In this document: positions 25,481 to 34,616 of the stretch, one piece after another
How positions within the stretch are numbered: position 1 is the stretch's first letter
How the letters are laid out: the number at the start of each line of letters is the position of its first letter
NCBI RefSeq assembly: GCF_016587355.1
Contig: NZ_BNJF01000008.1
Span: 186,001-250,000, forward strand
DNA: 64,000 bases
Reading direction: 5' to 3'
Origin: Ktedonospora formicarum
Lineage (GTDB): Bacteria > Chloroflexota > Ktedonobacteria > Ktedonobacterales > Ktedonobacteraceae
The notes under the pieces: generated by a model
Seen by the model: only the letters and a program-made list of their open reading frames with translations
What the model was told of the DNA's origin: nothing
Database searches by the model: none
Made by a program: the position numbers and the translations under genes

Positions 25481-25908
25481 CGAGGTATGACGAGTACAAC
25501 GGGCTAAGACGGAGGCGAGTGGAAGTCTGAACAAACGTGAGTTGCTGTCGAAGCAGAGCCTCCTCTGATGAATGAGGAGAGGACCTGAAGCATGTCTCGG
25601 GCATCAAAGCCGCGAGTTTCCTCCATGGGTCGAGGAGACACGCTTCGTCGTGGCTTCTCCTACGAGTGATGCTTCCAAGGCTTTCCTCTGTGCAAAGCCA
25701 AGATGCGAATGTGCATGTGAGTCAGTTTCATCGACTCGACTTCTTTGCACGCCTGTGATCGGCAGCAGCATTAGTGGTCACCGCGTATTGCAACGATTGA
25801 CAAGGGCAGAACATCCTCTCAGCTCATTCCATTGCCTGAGGATGTTAGGATGTGTTGCAGGAAACACAGAGGGAACAAAGGGAGCATGAGTAGCCATCGC
25901 AACCATTC
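25481..25908. other. Gap: no supported gene
   Basis: Short open readings only (for example KTEASGSLNKRELLSKQSLL). An imperfect hairpin AACATCCTCTCAG...CTGAGGATGTT lies near 25811-25846, just before AGGATGTGTTGCAGG, which resembles an IS6 end. Confidence 0.4.
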
Positions 25909-26068
25909 TTAGATTGCCGCCTCAAAGAGCTTGGCAACCAAGGAAATCAGGCTTCTCACATCCCCTTTTTCCACTCCTTGCATGTGCCCTTTTCTGAGCA
26001 TATTCATGCTCTCAAATCCTTGTAATGTACGCCATGCCGTCTCAAATGAGAAAAAGCCTAACCAAGGT
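25909..26068 (-). pseudogene. IS6 transposase C-terminal remnant
   Basis: The minus strand reads GFFSFETAWRTLQGFESMNM, then LRKGHMQGVEKGD and ends KLFEAAI. This is the tail of the same transposase subtype as the 20-kb and 38-kb copies. It abuts head to head the left end of another copy at 26069. Confidence 0.75.
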
Positions 26069-26590
26069 GGTTGTGTTGCAAGAAGTAAGCTGATCTGCGA
26101 AAGTGAGGCGAAAAAAAGAGGATCCCATGACCGAGCAGAATCCGTTCAAAGGGCGTCATTTCCAGGCTGACATCATTCTCTTGTGCGTGCGCTGGTACCT
26201 ACGATACGCGCTCAGCTCTCGCGATCTGGAAGAGATGATGTCCGGGCGCGGACTCCACGTCGATCACACCACCGTGTATCGCTGGGTTCAGCGCTACACT
26301 CCCGAACTGGAAAAACGCTGTCGACCGTCCCTGAAAGCCTGCAGCGACTCCTGGAAAGTGGACGAAACCTCCATCAAGATCAAAAAAAGCCTGGACGTCT
26401 CTCTATCGCGCCGTCGATTCCGAAGGGAACACGCGAGCGTTTCTCTTGAGCTCAACCCGCGATGCCGAGGCTGCCACACGCTTTTTCTGCAAAGTGCTCC
26501 ACTCCACTGCGGATGTAGCCCCTCAAGCTCATCCCAGCGAGGAACAGGGAGCGCAGCCCACGGCTCGGACGGTTCCCATTTCCATGATAC
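26069..26590 (+). pseudogene. IS6 element left half with frameshift at an A7 run
   Basis: The left terminal repeat GGTTGTGTTGCAAGAA (26069-26084) is followed by ATG 26127: MTEQNPFKGRHFQADIILLC, then RWYLRYALSSRDLEEMMSGR and KVDETSIKIKK. The A7 run at 26382-26388 shifts the frame, after which SLYRAVDSEGNTRAFLLSST, then RDAEAATRFFCKVLHSTAD follow in another frame. The sequence ends at 26590 inside the transposase; the right half is missing. The A7 run is identical to that in the 38-kb element. Confidence 0.75.
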
Positions 26591-27129
26591 GCTTCCCACG
26601 CACATTCCTACGCCCTCCTCTCTCACATCACCCTAACACATTCCGCCCGCCCTCGCCAGTTGCGTACCCTGCCCTTGGGAGCCCTACACTCGAAAGATAC
26701 AAGCACTTACGGCCGCTTTCCCTATGCTAACACGTGTAGAGATCCTGAAGCAACTCTCCTTTTGTATATGCTTGATCTCCTTGAGAGAAGCAGCCACAAA
26801 TGCAGATATGCGGCGAAGAAGGCCATGTGTATCATTGTGCAGAACTGAGAAGAGTAGCCTGCTCGGCTCTGCACAGACAATGGGACGCTCTGAATGGCAG
26901 TGATACAGGAGCGTTGCCACCCTCTTATGAGAACATTCTTGAAAAGTTGTGAGCCTGGTACGTAAGAGGAAGAGGGTAGGAGTGTGTACTGAGGCTGCTT
27001 AGCGGGAAATCACAGGAAAAAATGTCGGGACCAAAAAAGGAGCAAAAGGATCATGTTTAGGACGTCTAAAATGGCATGCTCTGGGGCCTGACCCACTTCC
27101 AATAGCACGTTTCTTTCCAGAAACGAACA
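26591..27129. other. Gap: decayed sequence
   Basis: No gene or clear remnant recognised. It lies between a truncated IS6 copy and an integrase-type transposase remnant. Confidence 0.4.
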
Positions 27130-27699
27130 CGTCGCGCATTCGCCAGCCCGTTTCCCTCCTCCTGGTCGTGTTCTCGGCTTTACTTCCTTGCCAATCGAGC
27201 AACAATGGGAGCAAATGCTTCCATGTCGATATCGCGTACCTGGATATAGGAGAAACCGTAATAAACATGGATTTTTGCGCTTCTCCAACTGGAAACTGTA
27301 TGGGGAGCGGAGGCTGGCTCATCAACCAGTCTCTGTTTGGGTGTATGAAGGATCACTCAAAATTGAGTATCAAGCGGTGACGCTCTCCAAATACACTGTG
27401 GAACTGCAAGAGGATCGCAGGCATGTCCGTGAGGTGAGCAATCCCCGCCTAGCGGATACCCCATTCAGATCGCCACAGTTAACGTTAATTGACATCAGTC
27501 CTCATGAATGGGTGTTGTACTGGCGAACGCCCTCCTATGCAGGCGACGAGGACAAAAGGCACAACAATTGCTCTTGTTTGATCTTCCTCCTCTGGAAAAA
27601 GCTGGTGGAGCTCAGGGCCCCAACCAGGAACAACGGCCACCCACGTTCCTACGTCTTCTCTCTCAATCATCTGATCAGCCAAAGAAGAAGGAGTAAGAG
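27130..27699 (+). pseudogene. Integrase-type (rve) transposase, C-terminal remnant
   Basis: Reads EQQWEQMLPCRYRVPGYRRN, HGFLRFSNWKLYGERRLAHQ, PVSVWVYEGSLKIEYQAVTL and FRSPQLTLIDISPHEWVLYW, the beta-rich C-terminal domain of IS481/IS21-like transposases. A frameshift near 27520 moves the last 55 residues (RRRGQKAQQLLLFDLPPLEK) to another frame. The catalytic DDE domain is absent. Its right flank cuts off the SDR gene on the opposite strand. Confidence 0.65.
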
Positions 27700-27819
27700 A
27701 TGAAAGATTCTCATGCCAAAAAGCAGACATTCTTGGGTCTGAGAGCCTGTTACAAACGAACAAGCCTGTGAATCCCAATATTAAACTGGTCATTTCCAAC
27801 AATTTTTCTAGTGAAGGTG

Positions 27820-28150
27820 GTTGTTGTGCAGATAAAGATCGTGCATCGCCTTTGGGCAGGATCCCGGCGTTATTCACCAGGATATCGAGGCGTCCGAAAG
27901 ACGCGACGACCTGGTCGATCAAGCCGGCGACCTGAACAGGATTGGCCTGATCGGCTCGGAAAGGGATCGCCCGCACGCCCATCTCCTTGAGTTGACGCAC
28001 AAGCGTCTCTGCCTTCGTGACCGAGGAATCACTGGTATAGCTTATCGCAACATCAGCTCCCTGCGAAGCCAGGGCACGCGCCGTTGCTGCTCCAATTCCA
28101 CGTGATCCTCCGGTGACCAACGCCACCTTCCCACTCAATGTCTGTGTCAT
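27820..28150 (-). pseudogene. SDR oxidoreductase, N-terminal fragment
   Basis: MTQTLSGKVALVTGGSRGIG carries the NAD(P)-binding motif, and RLDILVNNAGILPKGDA is the mid-domain signature. The Ser/Tyr/Lys active site is gone: after about residue 112 the frame enters transposon-derived DNA. GGAGAG precedes ATG 28150. An intact relative would be about 245 residues. Confidence 0.75.
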
Positions 28151-28165
28151 GGTTCTCTCCTCCAT

Positions 28166-28519
28166 TTTGTTCTTGGCATGCTTTGGCCACTCCCATCATC
28201 GATGAGCAACGTTTTCCATTCCTCCAGATGTCAGAACCCGCACACCAAGGAAGTATGAAACGTCGATGGTGGGCGTCCATGCCGTCATTTTCCTTTTCAC
28301 GTTCCTCATCCCTGCTCAAACATCTCTTCTGCTCCGATTGGACAGAGGCGTAATCCATCACGTCTCGCGAGCGTTTCGGCTGGTGGATGACCTCTGACTC
28401 TCGAAGTATATTGAAAGAGTAGGGGGAAAATCATGGATCGAAGGTGACATAGGAAGGCGAGAAGTGAGAATTGGCACCCTGCCTGAAAGTCACAGTGCAT
28501 AGTTCGGCTTCCTTTGTCA
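28166..28519. other. Gap: no supported gene
   Basis: Short open frames only. The right part may be decayed upstream sequence of the LuxR remnant that follows. Confidence 0.35.
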
Positions 28520-28914
28520 ATGTTGAACTGGCCTGGACGCTAGAAGCCAGCGGCGATCTCGCTGTAGCCAGAGATGGCTTCAAGAACAGTGAAGCCGGGC
28601 GTAGCCAGTTGGAAGCTGCTCTGGAGCTATTCGCGCAACTGGGAGATCAGATCCGGGCACAACGCCTGCATCACCAGTTGCGCCGTTGTGCACGAAAGCC
28701 CGCCAGGTCACGTTTGCCCTTCGATCTCAGCGAGCGCGAAGTGGAAGTACTGCGCCTGGTCGCTACCGGGAAAAGTAACCGCCATATTGGTGAAATGCTG
28801 GCTATCAGTGAAAGAACCGTCATCAATCATATTGCCAGCATCTTCAACAAAACGGGGGTCAATAACCGCGCTGGCGCCACAGCATTTGCCATTCGTCACA
28901 AGCTGGTGGAATAA
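28520..28914 (+). pseudogene. LuxR-type regulator, C-terminal remnant with HTH
   Basis: SQLEAALELFAQLGDQIRAQ, then RLHHQLRRCARK is a terminal TPR-like helix. LSEREVEVLRLVATGKSNRH, then IGEMLAISERTVINHIASIF is a complete LuxR HTH, followed by NNRAGATAFAIRHKL. The ATPase and most helical repeats are missing upstream, and no convincing start is present. It is the end of another large regulator. The HTH could still fold if expressed. Confidence 0.7.
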
Positions 28915-29019
28915 CGAGAGCGTACCAGCCTTGCTGGTAGTTTCTTACTACTCCTTCCTGTTCTGTTTCCTCCTGTTTCCGACCTCTAGAGAATAGTAGT
29001 TTTTTGCGATGTCAGCACG

Positions 29020-29161
29020 ACTGGAGTGTTATAGATTTCTTTCAAGCTTTGCTCCTAGTCATCGATTGAGTAAGGACTATGAAACCTTGACCCAGAGTAG
29101 CGAAGCCATGATCTACATTGCCATGACTCGCTTGATGATCCGACGCTTGGCGAAAAGGTGA
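29020..29161 (+). pseudogene. IS5-family transposase C-terminal remnant
   Basis: SHRLSKDYETLTQSSEAMIY, then IAMTRLMIRRLAKR is the typical last 35-40 residues of IS5-type transposases. Nothing upstream is preserved. Confidence 0.65.
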
Positions 29162-29538
29162 CCTTTTCAAACAGGCAGTGAGAGAATCATGATGGCTAAG
29201 AACCTATGTCTGTTTTTGGCCATCTATTCTATCTATTTATTGCTCGCTTGCTTATATCTCGTTGCGCATTCCATGGGATGACCTGCACAATCAATCAATC
29301 CTTCAATTAATTTACCACCTGATTCTTCACGTGCCGTTTCTCACTATTGAAGATTGGGGCTACAATAGAAACACATGGTCTCAGTAAGGTATCGGAGTCC
29401 TCATCGTTGGCTCGGCAACTCCGCAATTCTGAGGACTGATCTAAGCATAAACGCTCGAACAGAAAGCACCACGCCACTATTTGCGCTGAGGTGAGACAGT
29501 GCAAGCACCGAGCGTTCTGTAGAAGGTAGAGGGGTTCT
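29162..29538. other. Gap before the cyclase gene
   Basis: AT-rich (TCTATCTATTTATTGC near 29225). No gene recognised; it presumably holds the promoter of the downstream cyclase-family gene. Confidence 0.35.
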
Positions 29539-30351
29539 ATGGACAATGAACATTTTTTTGATCTTTTCACCCATACACACGTGTATGATTTGGAACAACC
29601 ACGCTCTTCTGAGGCTCCACTTCTTCCTCTGCTGGTGCCGAAATTTTCGTATACCTTACATCGTCGCCATGAAGAGGGAGCCGAGGATCCTTGCACGACT
29701 GCATCCGGCTTCATTGCGACCACGGATCACGCTGGAACCCATATCGACGCGCTCAGCCATGTAGCCGAGGACCTCTCCTTGTATGGCGGGGAAAAAGTGA
29801 CTTCCCATGTCCAAACCCCGATCGGATTTACCAGGATGGGCGCGGAGACCATCGCCCCCATCCTCTGTCGGGGAGTGTTGCTTGATATCGCGGGATATCG
29901 CGGGGTCGATTGGATCAATGGGAATCAACCCGTAACCCGCCAGGAGGTAGAAGCCGTTTGCCTGCATCAGCAGGTGACGCTTCATGAGGGAGATGTCGCT
30001 CTTATCCGCACGGGAAACGGAGCCCGATGGCATGATCCATCGGGCTATCTAAACGGCGGTGGCATGCAAGCTGATGCCTCACAATGGCTCGCGGATCAGC
30101 AGATCCGAGCCGTTGGCGCAGATCATCTGACCTGGGACACGAACGTTCGCATGGATCCTGTGTATGGCATGTCCATGCCTGGTCACATCATCCTACTCGT
30201 CCGTCACGGCATTTACATCATGGAAAATCTCTTTCTTGAAGACCTGGCCAGAGACCAGGTGTACGAATTTCTGTTTGTCTGCCTACCGCTCAAAATACAA
30301 GGCGCGACTGGCTCGCCGATTCGTCCAGTGGCCATTGTACCAAGAGCATAA
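29539..30351 (+). CDS. Cyclase-family (kynurenine formamidase-like) metal hydrolase
   Basis: 270 residues. The metal-binding signature DHAGTHIDALSH (residues 63-74, with His64, His68, Asp70 and His74) defines the cyclase/KynB superfamily. QVTLHEGDVALIRTGNGARW and AVGADHLTWD are the other conserved segments. Enzymes of this family hydrolyse N-formylkynurenine, isatin or similar cyclic amides. No kynurenine-pathway gene is nearby, so the substrate is open. ATG 29539 has a weak GAGGGG upstream. Confidence 0.85.
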   Translation: MDNEHFFDLFTHTHVYDLEQPRSSEAPLLPLLVPKFSYTLHRRHEEGAEDPCTTASGFIATTDHAGTHIDALSHVAEDLSLYGGEKVTSHVQTPIGFTRMGAETIAPILCRGVLLDIAGYRGVDWINGNQPVTRQEVEAVCLHQQVTLHEGDVALIRTGNGARWHDPSGYLNGGGMQADASQWLADQQIRAVGADHLTWDTNVRMDPVYGMSMPGHIILLVRHGIYIMENLFLEDLARDQVYEFLFVCLPLKIQGATGSPIRPVAIVPRA

Positions 30352-30463
30352 AAGAAAGTGGCCTTGACCCACACTTTCGTGGATCTTCCGCAACGTGAAA
30401 CGTCATACGCCTTCGGCCACTGAGATGGTCTGTCGGTGTTTTTCTGACGAGAGAATATAGCAT

Positions 30464-30532
30464 GCGATAAAGAGGGTGGACTAAGATCAGACTTATGAAA
30501 TTACTCTGATCTTAGTCCACCCTCTTTATCGC
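30464..30532. repeat. Perfect inverted repeat, 28-bp arms, 13-base loop
   Basis: Arms 30464-30491 and 30505-30532 are exact reverse complements. The right arm overlaps the end of the polysaccharide-deacetylase remnant's open frame, so it sits at the boundary of the GC-rich island. Confidence 0.88.
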
Positions 30533-30968
30533 TCTCTCGACCCAACTGTTGGGAAAGGCACAGTCGCGGGGATCATGTTCCAGGGCACACAGGTGTAGCC
30601 GCCCCGAGCCAGATGCTCGATCGCCTCCTCGTTGAGAAGGCTCCATTCGATCACACCACCAGTGCCGGCAGGCCGGAAAAAACGGCGCGGATGGGCGAGA
30701 TTGCCGATCCGCTCCTGGGTGCGCGATCTCGGAGGCGGCAGCCCCGGGCTTGGACGCGAGACCAAGCGGCGCGAGATGGTTATAGGTGTGATTGCCAATC
30801 CAGTGGCCTTCGGCGTGGGCGCGCTCGGTGAGAGCTCTGCGGTCACAGAGCCTGTCACCGATGACGAAGAAGGTCGAGAGGATGCCGTGTCGGCAGAGAG
30901 CCGCAAGCATGAGAGTGCGTGACGTCCGGATCGGGGCCGTTGTCGAAGGTCAGATTGATGGTGGTCAT
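30526..30968 (-). pseudogene. Polysaccharide deacetylase (NodB-like), frameshifted
   Basis: The start MTTINLTFDNGPDPDVTHS carries the first catalytic Asp motif. After a one-base shift, MLAALCRHGILSTFFVIGDR, then HAEGHWIGNHTYNH gives the zinc-binding His pair. After a second shift, ARGGYTCVPWNMIP closes the barrel. Three frames are needed, so it cannot make a normal protein. GC content is clearly above the neighbourhood. Confidence 0.75.
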
Positions 30969-31242
30969 TGGGTGACCGTTATCCGAAACTTACCCAAAGA
31001 TGGACAAGCCATATCTGGTGTTCGGTTCCTGCTTCAACGAGCAACCTGTCTGGTTTCCCAGGTCTTACAGGATCTCCACAGGCGTACATTCCGACGTAAC
31101 TCGCCGTACTAGCAATAAGTAGAGCAGATGAGTCAAGGGCATTAAATGTCTACAAATGGCAAGAAATGTTCATAGTTCAAGAAGCTATGATCACCCCTCC
31201 TCGGGAAGGGCATAGGTCATCGGCGGCGATGAGAGACGGTGG
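30969..31242. other. Gap: no supported gene
   Basis: Only short open frames; the C-terminal-looking QRATCLVSQVLQDLHRRTFR is unassigned. Confidence 0.3.
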
Positions 31243-31779
31243 CTAGCCTCGCTTGTACCAGTCCTCTATCTCGATTTCCATTGGCAACAGCATCCGGACG
31301 ACCGCGTTGTACCAGGCCACCGCTATCACGACATCCATGGTCTCGCGCACGGAGAAGTGCCTGCGCAGGGCGGACCAGGTCTCGTCGGAGACCTTGAGTG
31401 ACAGGGTCACCTCGCGGGCGTAGCGGACGACGGCGCGCTCCCTTTCATCGAAGACATCCGAGGTCTCGGCATCGGCGAGCTGCTCCAGCTGCTCGCGGCG
31501 CACCCCGGCTGTGAGAGCCAAGTTCCAGTGATGGTTAAACTCGTAGCTCGCCCCGGTGACAAGTGCCACTGTCATGATGGCGAGCTCGCGCAGCCGTGCC
31601 TCAATGACGGCACCCTCCCGCATCTCGCGCGTGAAGCTCAGGAGCGGATCGAGGAGGTTTGGTATGTTGCCAAATGCCAGAAAGAAGTGTGTTTCGCCGC
31701 GCTCGCGCAGCATGCGGTCGTAGGCGGCAAGGTAGACGGCTGGATATTCATCTCGCGTTGGGTAGGGAACGCGTGCCAT
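31243..31779 (-). CDS. Carboxymuconolactone decarboxylase-family protein
   Basis: 178 residues from ATG 31779, chosen because AAGGAGAC stands just before it; the longer frame from 31854 runs inside the upstream gene. The CMD/AhpD-like core is RELAIMTVALVTGASYEFNH, then HWNLALTAGVRREQLEQL. The CxxC pair of true AhpD peroxidoreductases is absent, with YEFNHH instead, so it is more like the decarboxylase or an uncharacterised subgroup. It follows a decayed extradiol dioxygenase gene by a few bases, so the two were once an aromatic-degradation operon. GC-rich like its neighbours. Confidence 0.8.
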   Translation of the reverse strand: MARVPYPTRDEYPAVYLAAYDRMLRERGETHFFLAFGNIPNLLDPLLSFTREMREGAVIEARLRELAIMTVALVTGASYEFNHHWNLALTAGVRREQLEQLADAETSDVFDERERAVVRYAREVTLSLKVSDETWSALRRHFSVRETMDVVIAVAWYNAVVRMLLPMEIEIEDWYKRG

Positions 31780-31786
31780 GATTAGT

Positions 31787-32545
31787 CTCCTTTCTCTGTC
31801 ACGGTAAGCCCGAGGGACTTCTCGAGCGTCAGCGGCGGGTAGGTGACCTCGCAATCGAGGAAGCCCGAGCGCTGCGAGAACCAGAGCGAGCGCGGCGGCA
31901 GGCCCCGGCCTCTACGGAGCTCTTGACCGCCCGCACGTCCCAGACCACTGGCAGGTCGGCGCCGCCCATGTAGACGATCGGGGGCAGCAGCAGCTCGACG
32001 CGGTGCCCGCCTGGATCGAGCAGATAGACGTAGTAGGAATGGCTGAGGGAGTGCTTGCCCGGGCCAAACTCCACGTCCTCGCCCCAGCCGAGCTTGCCTA
32101 TGATGCCACAAGCACGCAGCACGGACGGGATGTCCGACACGATATCGCCGAAATGGTGAACGGCTGGGCCGTCCCACTCCATGAAGACAATGTCGTAGGG
32201 CGTGTTCTTCATGTGCAGGAACACGCCCATCGGGTGGTCCCTCGCCGTCAGGTAATCGGCGATGCGAAAGCCGAGCGAGGTGTAGAACACGGCGGTCTTG
32301 CGAACGTTCGGCACCGTGATCTGGTAATGGTCGAAGCGACGGAACGCCGCGCCTTTGTGCATCTGCACGTGCATGCCGCACTGCGCCTGATGTGTCATCG
32401 AGGCGACGATCTCAAGCGAGGTGCCTACTGCGTCGACGGTGTGCAGGATGCGCCCTGGAAGGGCTCGTCAGCCCAGCAGCCCGTGCTGCTCGAAGGCGTG
32501 CTTGGCACGCTCCAGTGCCTCCTCGTCGTAACACGCCGGCGGGCT
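31787..32545 (-). pseudogene. Extradiol dioxygenase (VOC fold), broken
   Basis: The C-terminal VOC domain is good: FDHYQITVPNVRKTAVFYTS carries the first metal His, HHFGDIVSDI the second and YYVYLLDPGGHRVELL the metal Glu. Upstream in the same frame, EEALERAKHAFEQHGLLG is followed by TGA and then GRILHTVDAVGTSLEIVASM, the end of the N-terminal VOC domain. The rest of that domain is missing. Near 31920 a frameshift separates the tail SLWFSQRSGFLDCEVTYPPL. Such enzymes cleave catechol-type rings. This one has at least three lesions. Confidence 0.75.
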
Positions 32546-32565
32546 ATGATAACTATCCGCAAACA

Positions 32566-32937
32566 CTATACCTCGCTCGTTGTAGGCAAGCAAGCGCGAC
32601 AAAAGAGCGGGTTGTTAACATAGACTGTAAATCCCAATTTACAAGATATCGATGGAAAAAGCCGGATGTGGAGTGGTTTTCTCAGACATCGAAGCATCAA
32701 TTCCCATGCTTCTCGCTTCTTTCCTCTGAGCCAGACCTGCACCTGTGCGCTGCTTCGCAAGTTCTTCCACCACGGGCGATCGGTTGCCAGGAGTAACGTC
32801 TCGCCGACCACGATGCAGCTTATAGGGATCGTGTAGCGCTTGCCGCTCTTACGCCCAGTGTAGATGGGCAGCAGAAACTGGTTGCTCATCAATCTGTGCA
32901 GCGGTGAACGCAAGATCAGCTTCGGGAAGGCTTTCAC
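32566..32937 (-). CDS. Deazaflavin-dependent nitroreductase-like protein, degenerate C-terminus
   Basis: Residues 1-75 match the Ddn/F420-dependent nitroreductase fold: ILRSPLHRLMSNQFLLPIYT, then GRKSGKRYTIPIS, LLLATDRPWWKNLRSSAQVQ and VWLRGKKREAW. The last 45 residues do not follow the family (expected helix and RFY motif missing), so a frameshift or deletion after residue 75 is likely. GTG start at 32937. Probably inactive. Confidence 0.55.
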   Translation of the reverse strand: MKAFPKLILRSPLHRLMSNQFLLPIYTGRKSGKRYTIPISCIVVGETLLLATDRPWWKNLRSSAQVQVWLRGKKREAWELMLRCLRKPLHIRLFPSISCKLGFTVYVNNPLFCRACLPTTSEV

Positions 32938-33067
32938 TACCCTGGCGATGCGTCTTGTTCAGGGGTTCTGGCTGGGAACTATTCTTGTTTCACCAGGGCC
33001 ATCTTGCCGGGTGGTGTTCTCTTCCACGATATGGCTCACTTTCTCTGCCGTGTATGGTTGTCGGGTT

Positions 33068-33681
33068 TTACTGTTCCATTGTCGCAGGAACGATATTTGT
33101 GTTGAGATGAAACATATTCGTCGGGTCGTAGTGCCGCTTCAATGCTGCCAGTCGCGCATACGTGGTTGGTGGATAGGCCTCATGCACTCGTTCGACTTCC
33201 TCATTGGCGAGGTAATTGGCATATGCACCGTCAGCATAGGTCCGCAGTGCCTGCCAAACGTGCTCCATGCGGACCTGACTCTGTCTGGTCTCGCTCGATC
33301 CTGATCCCGAATTGACGAGCAAGACCACCGCCTGTTTGTCACTGTAAGCAAAGGCAGTGGCATCTGTGCCCACCCGACGTATCTCACACCGAGGATGCGG
33401 ATCTGTACTATCGTCTCCGGAGAGCAAGCGGTGGCGGCCTCAGCAACGATGGTGTAGATAACATCGTCGTGCAATGTGCGAAGGAATAGAGTGCGTTCAT
33501 ATCCAGACCGCCTGTGCCAACGCAAAATCAGGATCATCAGGGAGCACCAACATCCCTCGTAGGTGTGCTGTCAGTGCTTGGAGTGCCTGCTGATACGCTC
33601 GTTGCTTCTCCCTTTCGAGCAGGGTCCAGCTTCCATGGATCTGTCTTCGTCTCTACGAGAAGAAGAGGTATTTTGTGTCAT
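33068..33681 (-). pseudogene. FAD-linked oxidase (berberine-bridge type) with internal deletion
   Basis: The N-terminus MTQNTSSSRRDEDRSMEAG is followed in another frame by QQALQALTAHLRGMLVLPDD, then PDFALAQAVW, the start of the FAD-binding PCMH domain. The sequence then jumps to the C-terminal BBE domain: ANYLANEEVERVHEAY and YARLAALKRHYDPTNMFHLN. The 250 or so residues that bind most of the FAD are gone. Confidence 0.75.
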
Positions 33682-33777
33682 CTTTTTTTTCTTCCTGTGA
33701 TGTGAGAGATACTGCGACAAAAAGAGGCGCGAAGAGAGCCACAAGATATCATCTGGTAGCTCTCTTCCCCTTGTCTC

Positions 33778-34230
33778 TTATCCGATAAACATCGCGCCAG
33801 TCATGACCCCAACCGCTAGCACCGCCAAGACAAACCCGATAAGAGCAAAGCACCGGGCAGGAGCATCTCCTGTTTTCCCAATCGATAGGATTGCAGGACG
33901 TAACGCCCCATCGCCGATGCCCAGCAACACAATCGCAATCACCGATCCCGCGATGATGAAGCTACCCCAGGTACTTCCAAAGAGGTTAGAGAAGCCATTC
34001 GTTCTGGTGATCAGGATGAGGCCAAATCCCATTGTGAGCGTGCCAGTATAGGTCAACATGCGCACTGTGGCGATTGCGAGATGAACGAATGCCTCGCCTG
34101 TCCCTTGTGCAATGCGAGGCACGATCAGAAAGGCGAGCACTGCATAGCCACCAACCCACAATGTTGCACCCAGCACATGTCCATACCGGACAAGCCAATC
34201 CAGAAGGATCGTCACGTCTGTTCCTTTCAT
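33778..34230 (-). CDS. CopD-like four-helix membrane protein
   Basis: 150 residues with four membrane helices: VRYGHVLGATLWVGGYAVLA, then MLTYTGTLTMGFGLILI, IIAGSVIAIVLLGIGDGAL and LIGFVLAVLAVGVMTGAMF. The conserved His in YGHVLGATLWVGG is typical of the CopD/DUF2269-like group, where it can bind haem or copper. Its ATG overlaps the stop of the upstream gene (ATGA), showing translational coupling. Third gene of the HD/DUF3817/CopD operon. Confidence 0.75.
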   Translation of the reverse strand: MKGTDVTILLDWLVRYGHVLGATLWVGGYAVLAFLIVPRIAQGTGEAFVHLAIATVRMLTYTGTLTMGFGLILITRTNGFSNLFGSTWGSFIIAGSVIAIVLLGIGDGALRPAILSIGKTGDAPARCFALIGFVLAVLAVGVMTGAMFIG

Positions 34231-34616
34231 TTCCCCAGATGATCCTCTCTTGTTTCTGACAAGGGAGGATCATCTTCATCGCGCTCGGATGCAGCGTCAT
34301 CATGGGAAGTGACCTGCTGCACCATCATGCGCCGACCAATGATCCACTCACCAAGGAGGGCTCCAGGTGATCCAGTCGTCAGCAAAACGACCAGCGGGAA
34401 CCACCATCCCCATAGACCATCAATCGTCCCAGTTCCCACCATAGCGAGCAAGAGGAGGAAATTGATGCCGTGCAGCGGCCCTACAAGACGAACAATCTCC
34501 CTCTTCCCTCCCAGCGATGCGGACACAAGGACCACCAGGAGGATAAGGTCGAGAATGGTGGCCCATCGTATTAACCGTAAACGACGACGGGTCCGTTCTT
34601 GCTGCTGCCCAGTCAT
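34227..34616 (-). CDS. DUF3817-like small membrane protein
   Basis: 129 residues. Two or three helices (ILDLILLVVLVSASLG, HGINFLLLLAMVGTGTI, WWFPLVVLLTTGSPGALLGE) contain the GPLHGINF motif of DUF3817 proteins. The C-terminal 35 residues are charged and probably cytosolic. Its ATG overlaps the stop of the HD-domain gene by one base (TAATG) and its own stop overlaps the next ATG, so all three genes are translated from one message. Confidence 0.7.
   Translation of the reverse strand: MTGQQQERTRRRLRLIRWATILDLILLVVLVSASLGGKREIVRLVGPLHGINFLLLLAMVGTGTIDGLWGWWFPLVVLLTTGSPGALLGEWIIGRRMMVQQVTSHDDAASERDEDDPPLSETREDHLGK

Noticed and set aside
25481..25908. Possible TnpB guide-RNA or transposon end
   Set aside because: No TnpB-like coding sequence next to it and no recognisable conserved end.
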